This document shows, in pieces, positions 15,450 through 25,777 of a stretch of 64,000 bases of DNA. Positions within the stretch are counted from its first letter, which is position 1; each line of letters starts with the position of its first letter. The notes beneath the pieces were generated by a model that worked only from the letters and a program-made list of their open reading frames with translations, made no database searches and had not been told where the DNA came from. This DNA is from Hespellia stercorisuis DSM 15480. GTDB lineage: Bacteria; Bacillota; Clostridia; Lachnospirales; Lachnospiraceae. Where the stretch lies: contig NZ_FQZY01000015.1 in the NCBI RefSeq assembly GCF_900142165.1, forward strand, positions 24,224 to 88,223, in the 5' to 3' direction. The position numbers and the translations under genes are program-made.

Positions 15450-18351
15450 TGTCTGTTACCTCCACATTCTTTTTTATTTTGAATGTCCGCAAAATCCGTC
15501 CTACATCTATGGGATTACTTGGAAGATTCCAGTGCATAATCACACGACAATAATTATGAAAATCCAATCCTTCCTGTCCGATTGATGTTGTAGCGAGCAC
15601 AAATGGACGCATTGGTGAGTTAAAGGCATTTCTGATATTTTCTTTACGCATGACTACCTTGGAATTATCTCCTGCATCCTTTGTAAATCCAACTGCATAA
15701 CTCGACCTTATTCGACATCCATCACTCTTCCTGTCAGCTCCGTTAATACGTTTTTTGAAATCAGGATAAGTATCAGCGATATAGGTGGCTGTATGTATCT
15801 TCAATGAATCCATCATCATGTCATGCACAATCTGATACTGATTTCCATCCGACTGAAAACCTGCTGTTTCTTTCAGCATATGGATATATTCATCAATCAT
15901 TGCCTGAAAACAGCCATCTTTACAGTATTTAAGTACATTCTGCCAATGGGAATTATCATCCCTGCATCTGCCATAAGCAAGATCAATGATAGCTGTTGAC
16001 TCCGGCAAATTGAAATTATTGACAAATACCTTTGCAAGCGATGTTGCTCTGGCTGTGCTTCTTCCATTAGAACGATAAATGCATATTGCTGGCGAACCCA
16101 GTACCATATTTACCAATGTTTCCAGAAGATCCTCCGGCTTTCTTCCAAGATGAATCTCCTCCGGGGCATCCAAATAACTTCTTAGCTTATCAATATGAGC
16201 AATAAAGCCCTTATTTCTCTTATCCTTTGAACTGCTTCTGACCTCAGATGTTGTATCCTCTTCGTCTGTATTCATTTCCCACACAATATCCTCTATCCAA
16301 TGCTTTGCATAGATGACTCCATCCATGAGCATCGGTGCAAGATAATACCACCTGGCATCTTCCTTATTGTTACCCGAATCACCATACTTTTCTTCGATTA
16401 TCGCAAGCTTCTCTTTCAGTTTCAGCCGTACAGATTTCTCTATTACTTCTAATGATTCATGATTATTCAATGACTCAATCGGTAAATACATATCAGAAAG
16501 TGTCTTTGAAGGATAAAGCAGTGCAAACAGGCTCATGCCTCTTACTTCTCCATTTGAAACATTAAACCTGAGCCTTGCCACCGGGTATCGTCTCGAACCA
16601 TCCGCAAAATACCCCGTATTCTTCTTATCCTGATTCTTTATCTGATGTACCAGTTTTCCAACTGTAAGTCTTTCCGCCTCATAGGAAACAAGCGCACCTA
16701 TCATTCGTGGAACCATCTCCCATGCAGAAAATACAAGTATTTTTGAAAAGCCTTTGCTGTTTTTATATGCTCCCTGCATCTCATAATATGGCAGTGATGG
16801 AGGAATCCACAGATATTTTTCTGCACCGCCGGTAAATGCTTTTTCTTTCAGTGCCTCAAGCCTTGCATTGGTTTTCGGCAGTTCATCATATTTATTGATT
16901 TTATTGCGATTCAGCCACAAGAGACATTGTTCTCTTTCACTTCCAAATTCATCTGGATGTTTTATATAATATTTTTCAATCTGCTCTTTAATCTTATATT
17001 TCTTCATAAAGGACATAAGATACGGACAGCTCTTTGCATAATCTACCGGTAAAGAATGATTTGAATCCGTTTTTGACAACAATCGTGACATCTGTATATA
17101 GGAGTTTATGTCATTTTCATCTATCTGCAAATGATGCTTCACGCTGCTGTCATCCGTATAATCACCGGAATCCATGACAGATATACGCTCTGTCCTGCTG
17201 ACTCCCTGATACATGGCATTTTCTGCCAGCTCCTTCATACGGATAATTGCACTGTCCCCTGCCTTCAACTCACTTAGAGCATGGGAATAATTCTTCCACA
17301 CTTCCTTAAATTTAATGTCTTTGACTTCATCATCAAAAAGAAAGTTCATAACCTGAAAAAACTCTGCATAATGCTCATCAAGCTGATTTTCATCTATCTC
17401 TTCAAGGGTAGAATACAATTTATATGGTGTAGCCGACAACAGAAGTACCCTTGTATCATGTCCACTAAGGAAACTGTGTGCAAGAATACCAAGCTCACTG
17501 TCATCGGATGACAAAAGAAACTTAAATCTCTGAAACTCATCCATGATTACCAGATCCGGCTCAAGCATAGATACACTGATTCTCGCAAACATCACACGAA
17601 GCTTATTCATCACATAGTAATTGGAATATGTAAGCTGTTTATTGTATCTTCTTTCATGCAAATGATTAAGCAGCATGTCCCTTATACTTTCATACTCCTG
17701 ATAATTAAGGATTTTTTCTATCACATTTTGTGGATAGACACCCTTCGTCATCTTTTCGCATTCTGCCACACGATTTTCAAAGTTCCATTTTGCCCATCCA
17801 TCCCATGCTTTTACAGCATCCATTATCATAAATTTTTCAAGAGAAGTTACATGTCCTTTAAAGTCCGGCATTCTCCTTAAAATGGCATACATAAGTGCTC
17901 TTTCCTGCACACTTCCACCTCCGGTGGTCATGCGGAAAGATGTTTCCGGTGTAAGTGGGATAAGCTGTATAAAACCTTCCTTTATCTGCGGATCATTTTC
18001 CTGCTCAGTAATCTTTAAATGCTGCATAGACAGTCTGGTATCTGATACTGAGCCGATGGCATTCTTTCCTGTTACATCAAGTTTTCTGATATTCTGATTT
18101 GCTATGTTCTGATTAGAGCAGATATAAATTACCTTAAACAGATCATCTTTCTCTTCGATTCTAAGTCTTGCTGTCTTTACAATTGCTCCTCTGGCAATAA
18201 GAGTTTTTCCCATACCCACTTCATCTGCTACAAGCACACGATTCTGATTATGCCGGAACAGATAATCCACTCTCTCCACAGTCGCTCTTTGAAAATCCTT
18301 CAGACCGGAAAGGGTACGCTTTTCAATTTCATCTATATTAAATTGTAACAT
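15430..18351 (-). CDS. SNF2-like DExx helicase of a defence operon, C-terminus lost
   Basis: A 973-residue superfamily 2 ATPase. Motif I ADEVGMGKT (42-50), motif II DEFQ (271-274), motif III SATP (306-309), motif V-like TTSIGQEGLDFH (about 921-932). After HWNLPSNPID the expected motif VI (Q-R-E-G-R-x-x-R type) is missing. The last 23 residues (from Gly951) read into tnpV leader DNA. Helicases of this kind normally continue for many more residues, so the gene is truncated and ATP-driven activity is doubtful. It is last in the hsdM-hsdS-hsdR-DUF6361-PLD operon, 12 bases after the PLD stop. It may once have translocated on DNA for the PLD nuclease (inference). Confidence 0.75.
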   Translation of the reverse strand: MLQFNIDEIEKRTLSGLKDFQRATVERVDYLFRHNQNRVLVADEVGMGKTLIARGAIVKTARLRIEEKDDLFKVIYICSNQNIANQNIRKLDVTGKNAIGSVSDTRLSMQHLKITEQENDPQIKEGFIQLIPLTPETSFRMTTGGGSVQERALMYAILRRMPDFKGHVTSLEKFMIMDAVKAWDGWAKWNFENRVAECEKMTKGVYPQNVIEKILNYQEYESIRDMLLNHLHERRYNKQLTYSNYYVMNKLRVMFARISVSMLEPDLVIMDEFQRFKFLLSSDDSELGILAHSFLSGHDTRVLLLSATPYKLYSTLEEIDENQLDEHYAEFFQVMNFLFDDEVKDIKFKEVWKNYSHALSELKAGDSAIIRMKELAENAMYQGVSRTERISVMDSGDYTDDSSVKHHLQIDENDINSYIQMSRLLSKTDSNHSLPVDYAKSCPYLMSFMKKYKIKEQIEKYYIKHPDEFGSEREQCLLWLNRNKINKYDELPKTNARLEALKEKAFTGGAEKYLWIPPSLPYYEMQGAYKNSKGFSKILVFSAWEMVPRMIGALVSYEAERLTVGKLVHQIKNQDKKNTGYFADGSRRYPVARLRFNVSNGEVRGMSLFALLYPSKTLSDMYLPIESLNNHESLEVIEKSVRLKLKEKLAIIEEKYGDSGNNKEDARWYYLAPMLMDGVIYAKHWIEDIVWEMNTDEEDTTSEVRSSSKDKRNKGFIAHIDKLRSYLDAPEEIHLGRKPEDLLETLVNMVLGSPAICIYRSNGRSTARATSLAKVFVNNFNLPESTAIIDLAYGRCRDDNSHWQNVLKYCKDGCFQAMIDEYIHMLKETAGFQSDGNQYQIVHDMMMDSLKIHTATYIADTYPDFKKRINGADRKSDGCRIRSSYAVGFTKDAGDNSKVVMRKENIRNAFNSPMRPFVLATTSIGQEGLDFHNYCRVIMHWNLPSNPIDVGRILRTFKIKKNVEVTDNGKIII

Positions 18352-18363
18352 GACATCACCTCG

Positions 18364-20211
18364 TTATCTTCTGATTTTCAAAGTATTACAAAAAGTCTCA
18401 TACAGTTCACGGAATTCATCCGGTATAATATCCTTATCTGTAACCATCTTAAGCACATATCCAATGTCTTTTATTCTTTCCGGCCCTTCTACAGATGTCT
18501 TTAACATCTTTTCATAGAGTGCCGGCATTGCATCACTCGAATTGGCAAAAAAGCCGGATTCTCCCATCTGCTTTCCTTCAAGCATAGATGCTACATAATC
18601 ATCACCAAGTACAAACGCTATGTACTCAACAAATGATGCCCTATCTTTTACCACACTGTTTACTGCAGCACTTTCTCTGTCATCCGGGAAACCACTTGTA
18701 GGGATCATAATAATTCTGCGAATTGTATCATCACCTGATCTTGCAGTAATCTCATAGAACTCTGATAACTGCAAGATCTCAAGCTCTGAAAACTCTATAT
18801 GTTCTGACAATGTCTGCTCCTGCTTTGAATTAAATGGTGATACTGTAACCTCACTATCAGATTCAATACCACTGAACTCAACCTCTATCTTGTACTTTCC
18901 AGCATTCTCATTATCTTCTGAAATTACAGCCTGCCTTTTCACTCGGCACAAGTCCTTAATTTTCTGCTCCAGCAGATTTCTATTGTCACTTTCTGTTTCC
19001 AAAACAGCATCCGCTACTGTAACCTGCTCAAATGGATTCTTTGCATCTCCTACCGGTCCACAGAATATATCCTCTAAGAATTTATCCCCATTCAGATACA
19101 TATTCTTTGTACCAAGCCACAGCATCATTTCAACATTTTTATTAATTGCAGAATAGGAAGCATTCATGGAACCAAGATACAGGTCAACATCTGAATATTT
19201 CCTTCTCAGATAGATTTTTGCATGAATATCCTGTTTCTTTTTATCTGCGAGTTCATCTGAAATTTCTTCCTCACCATCTATAATCTCATCCTTTAATGCA
19301 TAGATGGTAAAATTATCTACATCTGATGCTTTGAGTTTTCCAAGCTCAGAACGTCTCGTAACAAGTGTTCTCTTACAGTCCGACAATGCCCTGTCTGTCA
19401 GGTTAAAATCTGCAATCACACTTTCTGATAAAAACGGAGACATCACTACAAGCTCATTAAATGTCGAATTGGCATTTCCTCTTTCCTTGCAGAATAGGAT
19501 ATCCTCCTGCATCCGGTAAGCATTTTTTCCAATACCAAGTGGAAGCACTTCAAAATCCTCTCCAAATATTTTACTATCAAGTGAAAAGGATACATCCTTA
19601 ATGTCTGCACATAATCCACGAATCAGGTTTCTTTTCTTTCCGGCATTATTGCTGGTATTATGCACATTCATTACAAGATAATCCAGAAAATCACAGATAG
19701 GCTGAGTCTTTTTCTTCTGTCTGACATTTTTACTGCTATCCATTGCAAAGCTGATATCCCAGCTCCTGTCAAAAGTCAGATTTCTGCTCATTACCACAAA
19801 ACGATATTTTTTATCTCCATCAGCGTTTACATATGCTAATACCCATGTTTTCGGATGAAATGACGGATATCGACCAAGCTGTCTATCTTTTGGCAGTGCG
19901 ACCTCTACTACCATTTTCTCTAATAAAATAGATAGTGCAGTCGGTTTTGTTGGCACTTTAATCTGTCCTGCTTCACAAAACAGCACGATTTTATCTGATA
20001 CCTTCTGCAATGCATTCAGCATACCAATTGGATTTTGCATAAGCTTACTATCTGTTTCTTCAGATAATCCAAGACATATCGCCACAGCTGTGAGTGCTTC
20101 CAGGTCAAGTGAATATGTAGTGCCTACTGCTCTGTCCAATCTATATCCGTCCGGAGGCATCAAAATACCGCTGTAATCCGTTCTATCTCGGTTTGAATCC
20201 GGTCTAAACAT
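18364..20211 (-). CDS. Phospholipase-D-fold (HKD) putative nuclease
   Basis: About 615 residues with two HKD half-sites: FHPKTW (His121, Lys123 in the longer frame) with SRNLTFDRSWD, and IHAKIY (His332, Lys334) with GSMNAS. PLD-fold proteins in bacterial defence islands (for example DrmC of DISARM) are thought to cut DNA or act on nucleic acid, and a phospholipase role is less likely in this context. ATG 20209-20211 with GGGGAGGTG is chosen over the GTG at 20217. It overlaps the DUF6361 stop by a few bases, so translation is coupled. The C-terminal half (about 430-615) has no recognised domain. The combination with DUF6361 and helicase suggests a three-protein complex (inference). Confidence 0.82.
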   Translation of the reverse strand: MFRPDSNRDRTDYSGILMPPDGYRLDRAVGTTYSLDLEALTAVAICLGLSEETDSKLMQNPIGMLNALQKVSDKIVLFCEAGQIKVPTKPTALSILLEKMVVEVALPKDRQLGRYPSFHPKTWVLAYVNADGDKKYRFVVMSRNLTFDRSWDISFAMDSSKNVRQKKKTQPICDFLDYLVMNVHNTSNNAGKKRNLIRGLCADIKDVSFSLDSKIFGEDFEVLPLGIGKNAYRMQEDILFCKERGNANSTFNELVVMSPFLSESVIADFNLTDRALSDCKRTLVTRRSELGKLKASDVDNFTIYALKDEIIDGEEEISDELADKKKQDIHAKIYLRRKYSDVDLYLGSMNASYSAINKNVEMMLWLGTKNMYLNGDKFLEDIFCGPVGDAKNPFEQVTVADAVLETESDNRNLLEQKIKDLCRVKRQAVISEDNENAGKYKIEVEFSGIESDSEVTVSPFNSKQEQTLSEHIEFSELEILQLSEFYEITARSGDDTIRRIIMIPTSGFPDDRESAAVNSVVKDRASFVEYIAFVLGDDYVASMLEGKQMGESGFFANSSDAMPALYEKMLKTSVEGPERIKDIGYVLKMVTDKDIIPDEFRELYETFCNTLKIRR

Positions 20212-21406
20212 CAGCACTCACCTCCCCGGCATAGATGTCATTCACAATTCTTCTGGCATTCGAGAATCTGTAATCGAGCATTCCACCGCCTACCCATTTT
20301 GAATGATCAAATTCCTTTGTTCTGCTTAACTTCGCTCTGGCTGCTCCTTTCAGGCTCCGTTCCCTCTTGCGAATCAGTTCATCAGCCATATCAATATCTA
20401 ATGTAATAAATGCTGCTTGTATCCCACATAGAAAGCTCTTTGCCCTTGGATTGATCAACTGGAATTCTCCAAACACTGCATCCAGATCTACTGTCGCATT
20501 ATGCCTTATATCCGGAAGCAACCTGCTCCATTCATCATTTGCGTATGTATTCTCGTCTTCTGAAAGCATGACATTGTATCTTACTCTCGCCATATACACC
20601 AGATTATTAAAATCGCAGGCAAGCTTCATCATATATGCCAGCTTTTCACCTACTTTTTCCGATAGTTCAGCCGTTAAAGAAGCAAAATCATCATATTCAT
20701 TCAAATCAATACGATTTTTCAATACATATTCCAAAAGAGACCCTTTCGTTGACTTCTGAATCTGCTTATCCAGATAGAATGCTTCCTCCTGCGTCAGCTC
20801 TATTGTAAGGTTGTCTCTCCAATCATCATGATAAATCGGAAGATTCCAGAATCTAATATTGCCGATGTCTCCTGCATCCGAATCATCCTTATCATTTTCC
20901 TCTGCATCATCATTCCTGTTTCCCAACCGGCTGACAGACTTCTGTTCTTTTAGCTTTACCGCCAATGAAACATACTCCGGTATAGACAGACCATAATCAC
21001 AGAATATTCCAAAGGTACGAATTCCATTCCAGTAGATATCTGATGGTTTTCTTGCCACCCAGCCCTTTGGCAATACACGACTTCCAATAACACCTTCTGC
21101 CTTGGGATCTGCTTCTAACAATCTGATGCCACAATCTTTTTCAGCAGAATCTATAGCTCTTAAAACTCTATTTGCATCCTTTCCATACCTGCCATCAACA
21201 GCCTCCCTTAACATATATGGAACAATAAGGAAGTACTTTGCTCTAGTCTGGATGGTAGATGTCCCCGGAAAGAAATAATTGGCAAAAGCATCACGAATAA
21301 CGCCGATTCCAAGTTCATCGACTGCTCCCTGTTCACTCAGAAGGTTAATCACATCGAATGCCTTCTGCCGGTCTTCTTTTGAAAAATCTATCCATCCTAA
21401 CTGCAT
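20204..21406 (-). CDS. DUF6361 family protein
   Basis: A 400-residue soluble protein. The N-terminal signature GWIDFSKEDRQKAFDVINLL, followed by DELGIGVIRDAFANYFFPG and TSTIQTRAKYFLIVPYML, fits DUF6361 as I know it. There is no catalytic motif that I can identify. The acidic stretch EENDKDDSDAGD (about 170-182) looks like a linker. AAGGAAGTG precedes the ATG. It starts 12 bases after hsdR and overlaps the PLD gene. DUF6361 genes are seen with PLD and helicase partners in genome islands (recollection), so it is probably a structural or sensing partner. Confidence 0.75.
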   Translation of the reverse strand: MQLGWIDFSKEDRQKAFDVINLLSEQGAVDELGIGVIRDAFANYFFPGTSTIQTRAKYFLIVPYMLREAVDGRYGKDANRVLRAIDSAEKDCGIRLLEADPKAEGVIGSRVLPKGWVARKPSDIYWNGIRTFGIFCDYGLSIPEYVSLAVKLKEQKSVSRLGNRNDDAEENDKDDSDAGDIGNIRFWNLPIYHDDWRDNLTIELTQEEAFYLDKQIQKSTKGSLLEYVLKNRIDLNEYDDFASLTAELSEKVGEKLAYMMKLACDFNNLVYMARVRYNVMLSEDENTYANDEWSRLLPDIRHNATVDLDAVFGEFQLINPRAKSFLCGIQAAFITLDIDMADELIRKRERSLKGAARAKLSRTKEFDHSKWVGGGMLDYRFSNARRIVNDIYAGEVSADV

Positions 21407-21418
21407 GTTTTCACTTCC

Positions 21419-24400
21419 TTATTTCTTCGTCAAATATGTATCTTCCACATAAGTCTCCGGTGTCGCCTCTTCAATTACTCCCGACTTTGGATCAAAGATA
21501 TATTTCTTCTTCAATCTCTCATACAATACAGAACCTACAGTCTCCATTACCTGCCTCATCATATCAGGATCATCAAACAGTTTTCTGAAAAACTGGTCAT
21601 TCTGCTCATATCTGTCTGCTGCCATATTCGGAAAATCCTTTTCAAATAACAGCATAAATGTTGCCCTGTCATTGTTCTTTGCGTAGCTCTGCCATTTCTC
21701 CTGATTGGCATAATCATTTTCCATCTGAACAAGAACTTTATCCATCTCTGTAAAATGAGTGCCATACTTTTCGTTTATCTTATCAATGATTACTGTCAAC
21801 GGGTCTTTCTTAGGCTCTCTATGACCGGAATCACCGGAGATAGGTGTATATCCGCCTTCTGTGCTTTCAAGCTCTATCGGACCTTCAAAGTCTTTTTCCA
21901 GCTTATAGTATTCAAGAAGAACTTTGTCATCAATATTTATCTTCTCTCCACCATGTCCCTTAGGAAGCATTGTGTATAAGAATTTTGAATAAATACTGAA
22001 TCTATGAATATCCTTGTCAAATAATCTGCATACCTGTGTAATATAGGCATACACACGGTTAAAACTTGCCAAGGTAGACTTAAATATATCCTGTTTTTCA
22101 ACCTCAAGCACTTCATATCTGTCTATTGCTGGTCTTAACTGTCCCTGAAGCTTTCCAAGATCACCAGCTGATTGATTCTCATTCTGATAGAAAATATCCG
22201 CAAATTTATCCACTTCTGATTTCTGATATACCCTGAAATCATCCAAGGTATTCTTCATATCATATACAACATTAGGATCTGTTTCCTCCAAGAGCACAGT
22301 TTCCTCATAGAATGGCTCAAAAGATGCTTTGATATCCTCTGCTGAATTCACAAAATCAAGTACAAAGGTATCTACTTTTCCTCTTGTAGTACGATTCAGT
22401 CTTGATAAAGTCTGTACTGCCTTTACACCGGACAATTTCTTATCCACAAACATGGTGTGAAGTAGTGGTTCATCAAAGCCTGTCTGATATTTTTCTGCAA
22501 CAACAAGGATTCCATAATCATCTGCATGGAATGTTTCCGGCAAAGCCTTTTCTTTTATTGTCTTGCCTTCTTTATCCTTGTTCATTCCCTCTTCGGTAAA
22601 CACATCATCGTTATCTTTCACTTCACCGGAAAAAGCGACTAACACTTCAAGGTCATTCAGTCCTTTTTCTTTTATCTGTCTCTTAAATTCCTGCACATAT
22701 CGTACTGCATGAAGTCTGGATGGTGTAACAACCATAGCCTTCGCTCTGCCACCTATCTTATGTCTTGTGACATTCATAAAATGTTCCAGCATAATGGCAG
22801 TCTTCTGAGAGATATTATGTGGATGCAGTGTCTCATAATTTATAATTGCCTTTGAACCAGCTGTTGTATCAAATTCCGGATTATCCTCAATAATCTTGGC
22901 AATCTTATAGTACATTTTGTAGGTCATATAGTTCTGCAAAACATCCAAGATGAAATGCTCCTCTATTGCCTGTCTCATAGAATAAATATGGAAAGGTCTG
23001 TAGATTCCTTCCGCATCCTTCTGACCAAACAGCTGCAATGTTTTTCCTTTTGGCGTTGCTGTAAATGCAAAGAATGATAAGTTCTTATGCATCCCCTGTG
23101 CTGCCAGTTCGTCTAATAGCTTGTCCTCATCATCCTTGCGGTTTCTCTCGTCCTCATCTTCCATCTCGGCATACTCTTTCAGAATTTCTTCAGTATCAGC
23201 TAATGCTCTTTTTAACTTTTTCGCTGCATCTCCGGTCTGCGAAGAATGTGCCTCATCAATAATAATCGCAAATCTTTTTTTTGCAGAATCCACTTCTTTA
23301 TAGATTACCGGGAATTTCTGTAATGTAGTAATAATAATGCCTACACCATCATTGATTGCATCTCTAAGCTGTCCCGAATTTTTATCTACTTTCTTAACCA
23401 CACCTTCCACATGGTCAAACTGATATACTGTAGACTGTAACTGACTGTCCAACACTCGTCTGTCAGTAACGATGATTACTGACTGGAAAATCTTATTGTC
23501 TTCATAATCATGGAGTCCGGTAAGTCTGTGTGCCAGCCATGCAATCGAATTGGACTTTCCTGAGCCTGCACTATGCTGGATCAGATAACTCTTACCTGAA
23601 CCATTCTTTTTTACATCTTCCAACAGCTTTGTAACAACATCAAGCTGATGATACCTTGGGAAAATCATAGTCTCTTTCACAAGATTTCCATTTTTATCGT
23701 ACTCCTGCTGCAAGTGCATATATTTCTGTAAAATTTCCATCAGACTGTCTTTGCAGAGTACTCTTTCCCAAAGATAAGCTGTATCATATCCATTTGGATT
23801 TACCGGATTACCTTTGCCACCTACTTTTCCGGCGCCATTACTTCCCTGATTAAATGGCAGGAAATAAGTGTGTGCGCCCTCAAGTCTTGTAGTCATATAA
23901 ACATTGGTAAGGTCTACAGCGAAATGTACCAATACCCTTTCCTTAAAGGCAAAAATCGCATCCTTACCGGCACGATCAAACTTATACTGATTAATCGCAT
24001 TTGTTGTATCCTGTCCTGTAAACTGACATTTCAATTCCATAGATACCACCGGAATGCCGTTTGCAAAAAGAACAATATCAATGCTGTTTTCATTATGTAC
24101 AGAATAATGAAGCTGTCTGGTACAATGAAGGATATTCGCATCATACTGCATCTGTGTAGTCTCATTCAAAGAGGTCTCCGGCTTCCAGAAAATCGGATAA
24201 AACTTGATTCCTCTGTCCATAAATCCATGCCGCATCACATTCAAAAGATTCGTTGTCTTTACTTCTCTTTTAAAACGTTCGATGATCTGTTTCTCGGAAT
24301 TCTCCGCATAAATTTTTACATATCTTTCCCATTTCTTAGGCTGACTTGTCTTAATAAACTCAACAAAAGTATCTTCTTCAAGTCCTGATTCACGATTAAA

Positions 24401-24496
24401 TTTCTTTGGATCACCTTTGGTATATCCACCATGATGAGTCAGATAGTCTTCGATATCTTCCTCAAATCGTTTCTCTTTTACATCAAAATCAGACAT
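21419..24496 (-). CDS. hsdR: Type I restriction enzyme R subunit
   Basis: A 1025-residue motor/nuclease subunit. The N-terminal PD-(D/E)xK nuclease shows Asp140 in SIDIVLFANG and Glu154-x-Lys156 in VSMELKC. Helicase motif I is SAGSGKS (309-315), with IIDEAHSSQTG and FTATPKGKT downstream. It translocates DNA to the methylase complex and cleaves unmodified DNA at a distance. Full length with all motifs, so it looks active. AAAAGGAGGTG precedes the ATG. It follows hsdS by 3 bases and leads into DUF6361 after 12 bases. Confidence 0.96.
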   Translation of the reverse strand: MSDFDVKEKRFEEDIEDYLTHHGGYTKGDPKKFNRESGLEEDTFVEFIKTSQPKKWERYVKIYAENSEKQIIERFKREVKTTNLLNVMRHGFMDRGIKFYPIFWKPETSLNETTQMQYDANILHCTRQLHYSVHNENSIDIVLFANGIPVVSMELKCQFTGQDTTNAINQYKFDRAGKDAIFAFKERVLVHFAVDLTNVYMTTRLEGAHTYFLPFNQGSNGAGKVGGKGNPVNPNGYDTAYLWERVLCKDSLMEILQKYMHLQQEYDKNGNLVKETMIFPRYHQLDVVTKLLEDVKKNGSGKSYLIQHSAGSGKSNSIAWLAHRLTGLHDYEDNKIFQSVIIVTDRRVLDSQLQSTVYQFDHVEGVVKKVDKNSGQLRDAINDGVGIIITTLQKFPVIYKEVDSAKKRFAIIIDEAHSSQTGDAAKKLKRALADTEEILKEYAEMEDEDERNRKDDEDKLLDELAAQGMHKNLSFFAFTATPKGKTLQLFGQKDAEGIYRPFHIYSMRQAIEEHFILDVLQNYMTYKMYYKIAKIIEDNPEFDTTAGSKAIINYETLHPHNISQKTAIMLEHFMNVTRHKIGGRAKAMVVTPSRLHAVRYVQEFKRQIKEKGLNDLEVLVAFSGEVKDNDDVFTEEGMNKDKEGKTIKEKALPETFHADDYGILVVAEKYQTGFDEPLLHTMFVDKKLSGVKAVQTLSRLNRTTRGKVDTFVLDFVNSAEDIKASFEPFYEETVLLEETDPNVVYDMKNTLDDFRVYQKSEVDKFADIFYQNENQSAGDLGKLQGQLRPAIDRYEVLEVEKQDIFKSTLASFNRVYAYITQVCRLFDKDIHRFSIYSKFLYTMLPKGHGGEKINIDDKVLLEYYKLEKDFEGPIELESTEGGYTPISGDSGHREPKKDPLTVIIDKINEKYGTHFTEMDKVLVQMENDYANQEKWQSYAKNNDRATFMLLFEKDFPNMAADRYEQNDQFFRKLFDDPDMMRQVMETVGSVLYERLKKKYIFDPKSGVIEEATPETYVEDTYLTKK

Positions 24497-24499
24497 GAG

Positions 24500-25777
24500 C
24501 TACACCTCCTTTTTGCCTGTGACAACTTCGTAAATGAGGGATTTTTTGTATTCTTGATATTTCTTAATAAGTTTATTTCTTTTATCAATCTCAACTTCAA
24601 TATGATTTACCTTATCAGTTATGTAATCAGCTATTTTCTTCTGCTCATCATATGGTGGAATAGGAATATAAAAATTCAAAAACTTATCTGCTTGTAGTCT
24701 CCATCTTCCCATACCACTTACACCTTGTCCTAATCCATAAAAAATTCGTGCACTATAACACATTTGCATCATATACAAATAATACTTTGGACACATACCA
24801 TTCTTATCATTTAATACAAAAACCCTATAATCAGGACTTGTAACTCCTTCGTACTTTGAAATATCTACCCAACCGGTCAGCAAATCCATATGATTCATTG
24901 CGAAATCACCTTTATGGACTAACTGATAATTTGCATAGCTATTTGCAAACTGTCCTTCATTGTTAGAAAAATCTTTAGGAATTATTCCTCTTTGTGTAAT
25001 TGACAAAACAGTATGTCCTTCTTCTCCTGCAATATCTTTCTGAATATGGAATACATACTTTAATCTTTTCATTTCCCAATTTATAGGAATATTTCCAAAC
25101 CATACACTTCCGCTATCCTTCATCTCTACATCTGGATTTATTCCACTGGTTACTGCTTCCGTAATAATTGATAATTTGTATTCCTCTAATTTTTCAATTA
25201 TCACCTTCTGCTTTTCTACAATTTCATCAATCTTTGAACACTTGGCATCCAGATATTCAACTATTTTATTTTGTTGTTCTATATTTGGTCTAACCAACGG
25301 AAGTAAAAATAACTTGCTTGATTTTATTCCAGTTGCTGTTGAACCAGTAGATAATGAATGTAAAAACTGCTGGAATCCCTCGTTCAACATCCAATACTTC
25401 AAATAATAGTTATTAACAGTACTTAATGCTCTAAATTTTATAATACGTTGTGCTAAGGCAATATCAGTTCTATCTACATTAGCCACTTGCCCCAATGGAG
25501 CCTCTGTAGTAAATAGTATATCGCCAATTTGTGGTATTCCTCGATGCATTATCTCCTCATAATCGGCTTCACGAACGTATTCTTTTGATAACTCATAGCA
25601 TATTTTCCCATCTTTTATATTCTTTGCAGTTACTAAAAAAGTTCCTTCTTCTGTTTTTTCTGGTGTTTTTCCCCTATAATCGACAATTGAATCTAATTGC
25701 TTTGTTAAGGGAACAATCTCCCAATCTTTTGGTATCTTCCCAATCCATTCCACTCCACTATCCTTCATCTCTCTCAT
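24500..25777 (-). CDS. hsdS: Type I restriction enzyme specificity subunit
   Basis: A 425-residue S subunit with two target-recognition halves, each starting with the same phrase: MKDSGVEWIGKIPKDWE near the N-terminus and MKDSGSVWFGNIPINWEMKR near residue 218. Helical conserved regions follow (EYLDAKCSKIDEIVEKQKVI about 175-195 and ADYITDKVNHIEVEIDKRNK near the C-terminus). It sets the bipartite DNA target of the methylase and restriction complex. The target cannot be predicted here. It overlaps hsdM by ATGA (25774-25777). AT-rich target domains suggest exchange among bacteria. Confidence 0.95.
   Translation of the reverse strand: MREMKDSGVEWIGKIPKDWEIVPLTKQLDSIVDYRGKTPEKTEEGTFLVTAKNIKDGKICYELSKEYVREADYEEIMHRGIPQIGDILFTTEAPLGQVANVDRTDIALAQRIIKFRALSTVNNYYLKYWMLNEGFQQFLHSLSTGSTATGIKSSKLFLLPLVRPNIEQQNKIVEYLDAKCSKIDEIVEKQKVIIEKLEEYKLSIITEAVTSGINPDVEMKDSGSVWFGNIPINWEMKRLKYVFHIQKDIAGEEGHTVLSITQRGIIPKDFSNNEGQFANSYANYQLVHKGDFAMNHMDLLTGWVDISKYEGVTSPDYRVFVLNDKNGMCPKYYLYMMQMCYSARIFYGLGQGVSGMGRWRLQADKFLNFYIPIPPYDEQKKIADYITDKVNHIEVEIDKRNKLIKKYQEYKKSLIYEVVTGKKEV

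Larger units (their letters stand above)
10291..15505. mobile_element. Foreign block carrying tetracycline resistance, inserted between the SseB-like gene and the helicase
   Basis: The left junction lies near 10291-10300, where a small ORF breaks off and the SseB-like frame begins. The right junction lies near 15499-15505, where the helicase reading frame changes into tnpV upstream sequence. Inside, all genes run minus: tnpV, tet leader, mosaic tet gene, KTR protein, two intact sigma-like genes and a broken sigma gene. KTR next to a ribosomal protection gene and sigma-like orfs is the arrangement known from Tn916-type elements. Higher GC in 10.3-12.1 kb supports a different source. No terminal repeats or target duplication were found, so it may have arrived by recombination rather than clean transposition. 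Confidence 0.6.
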
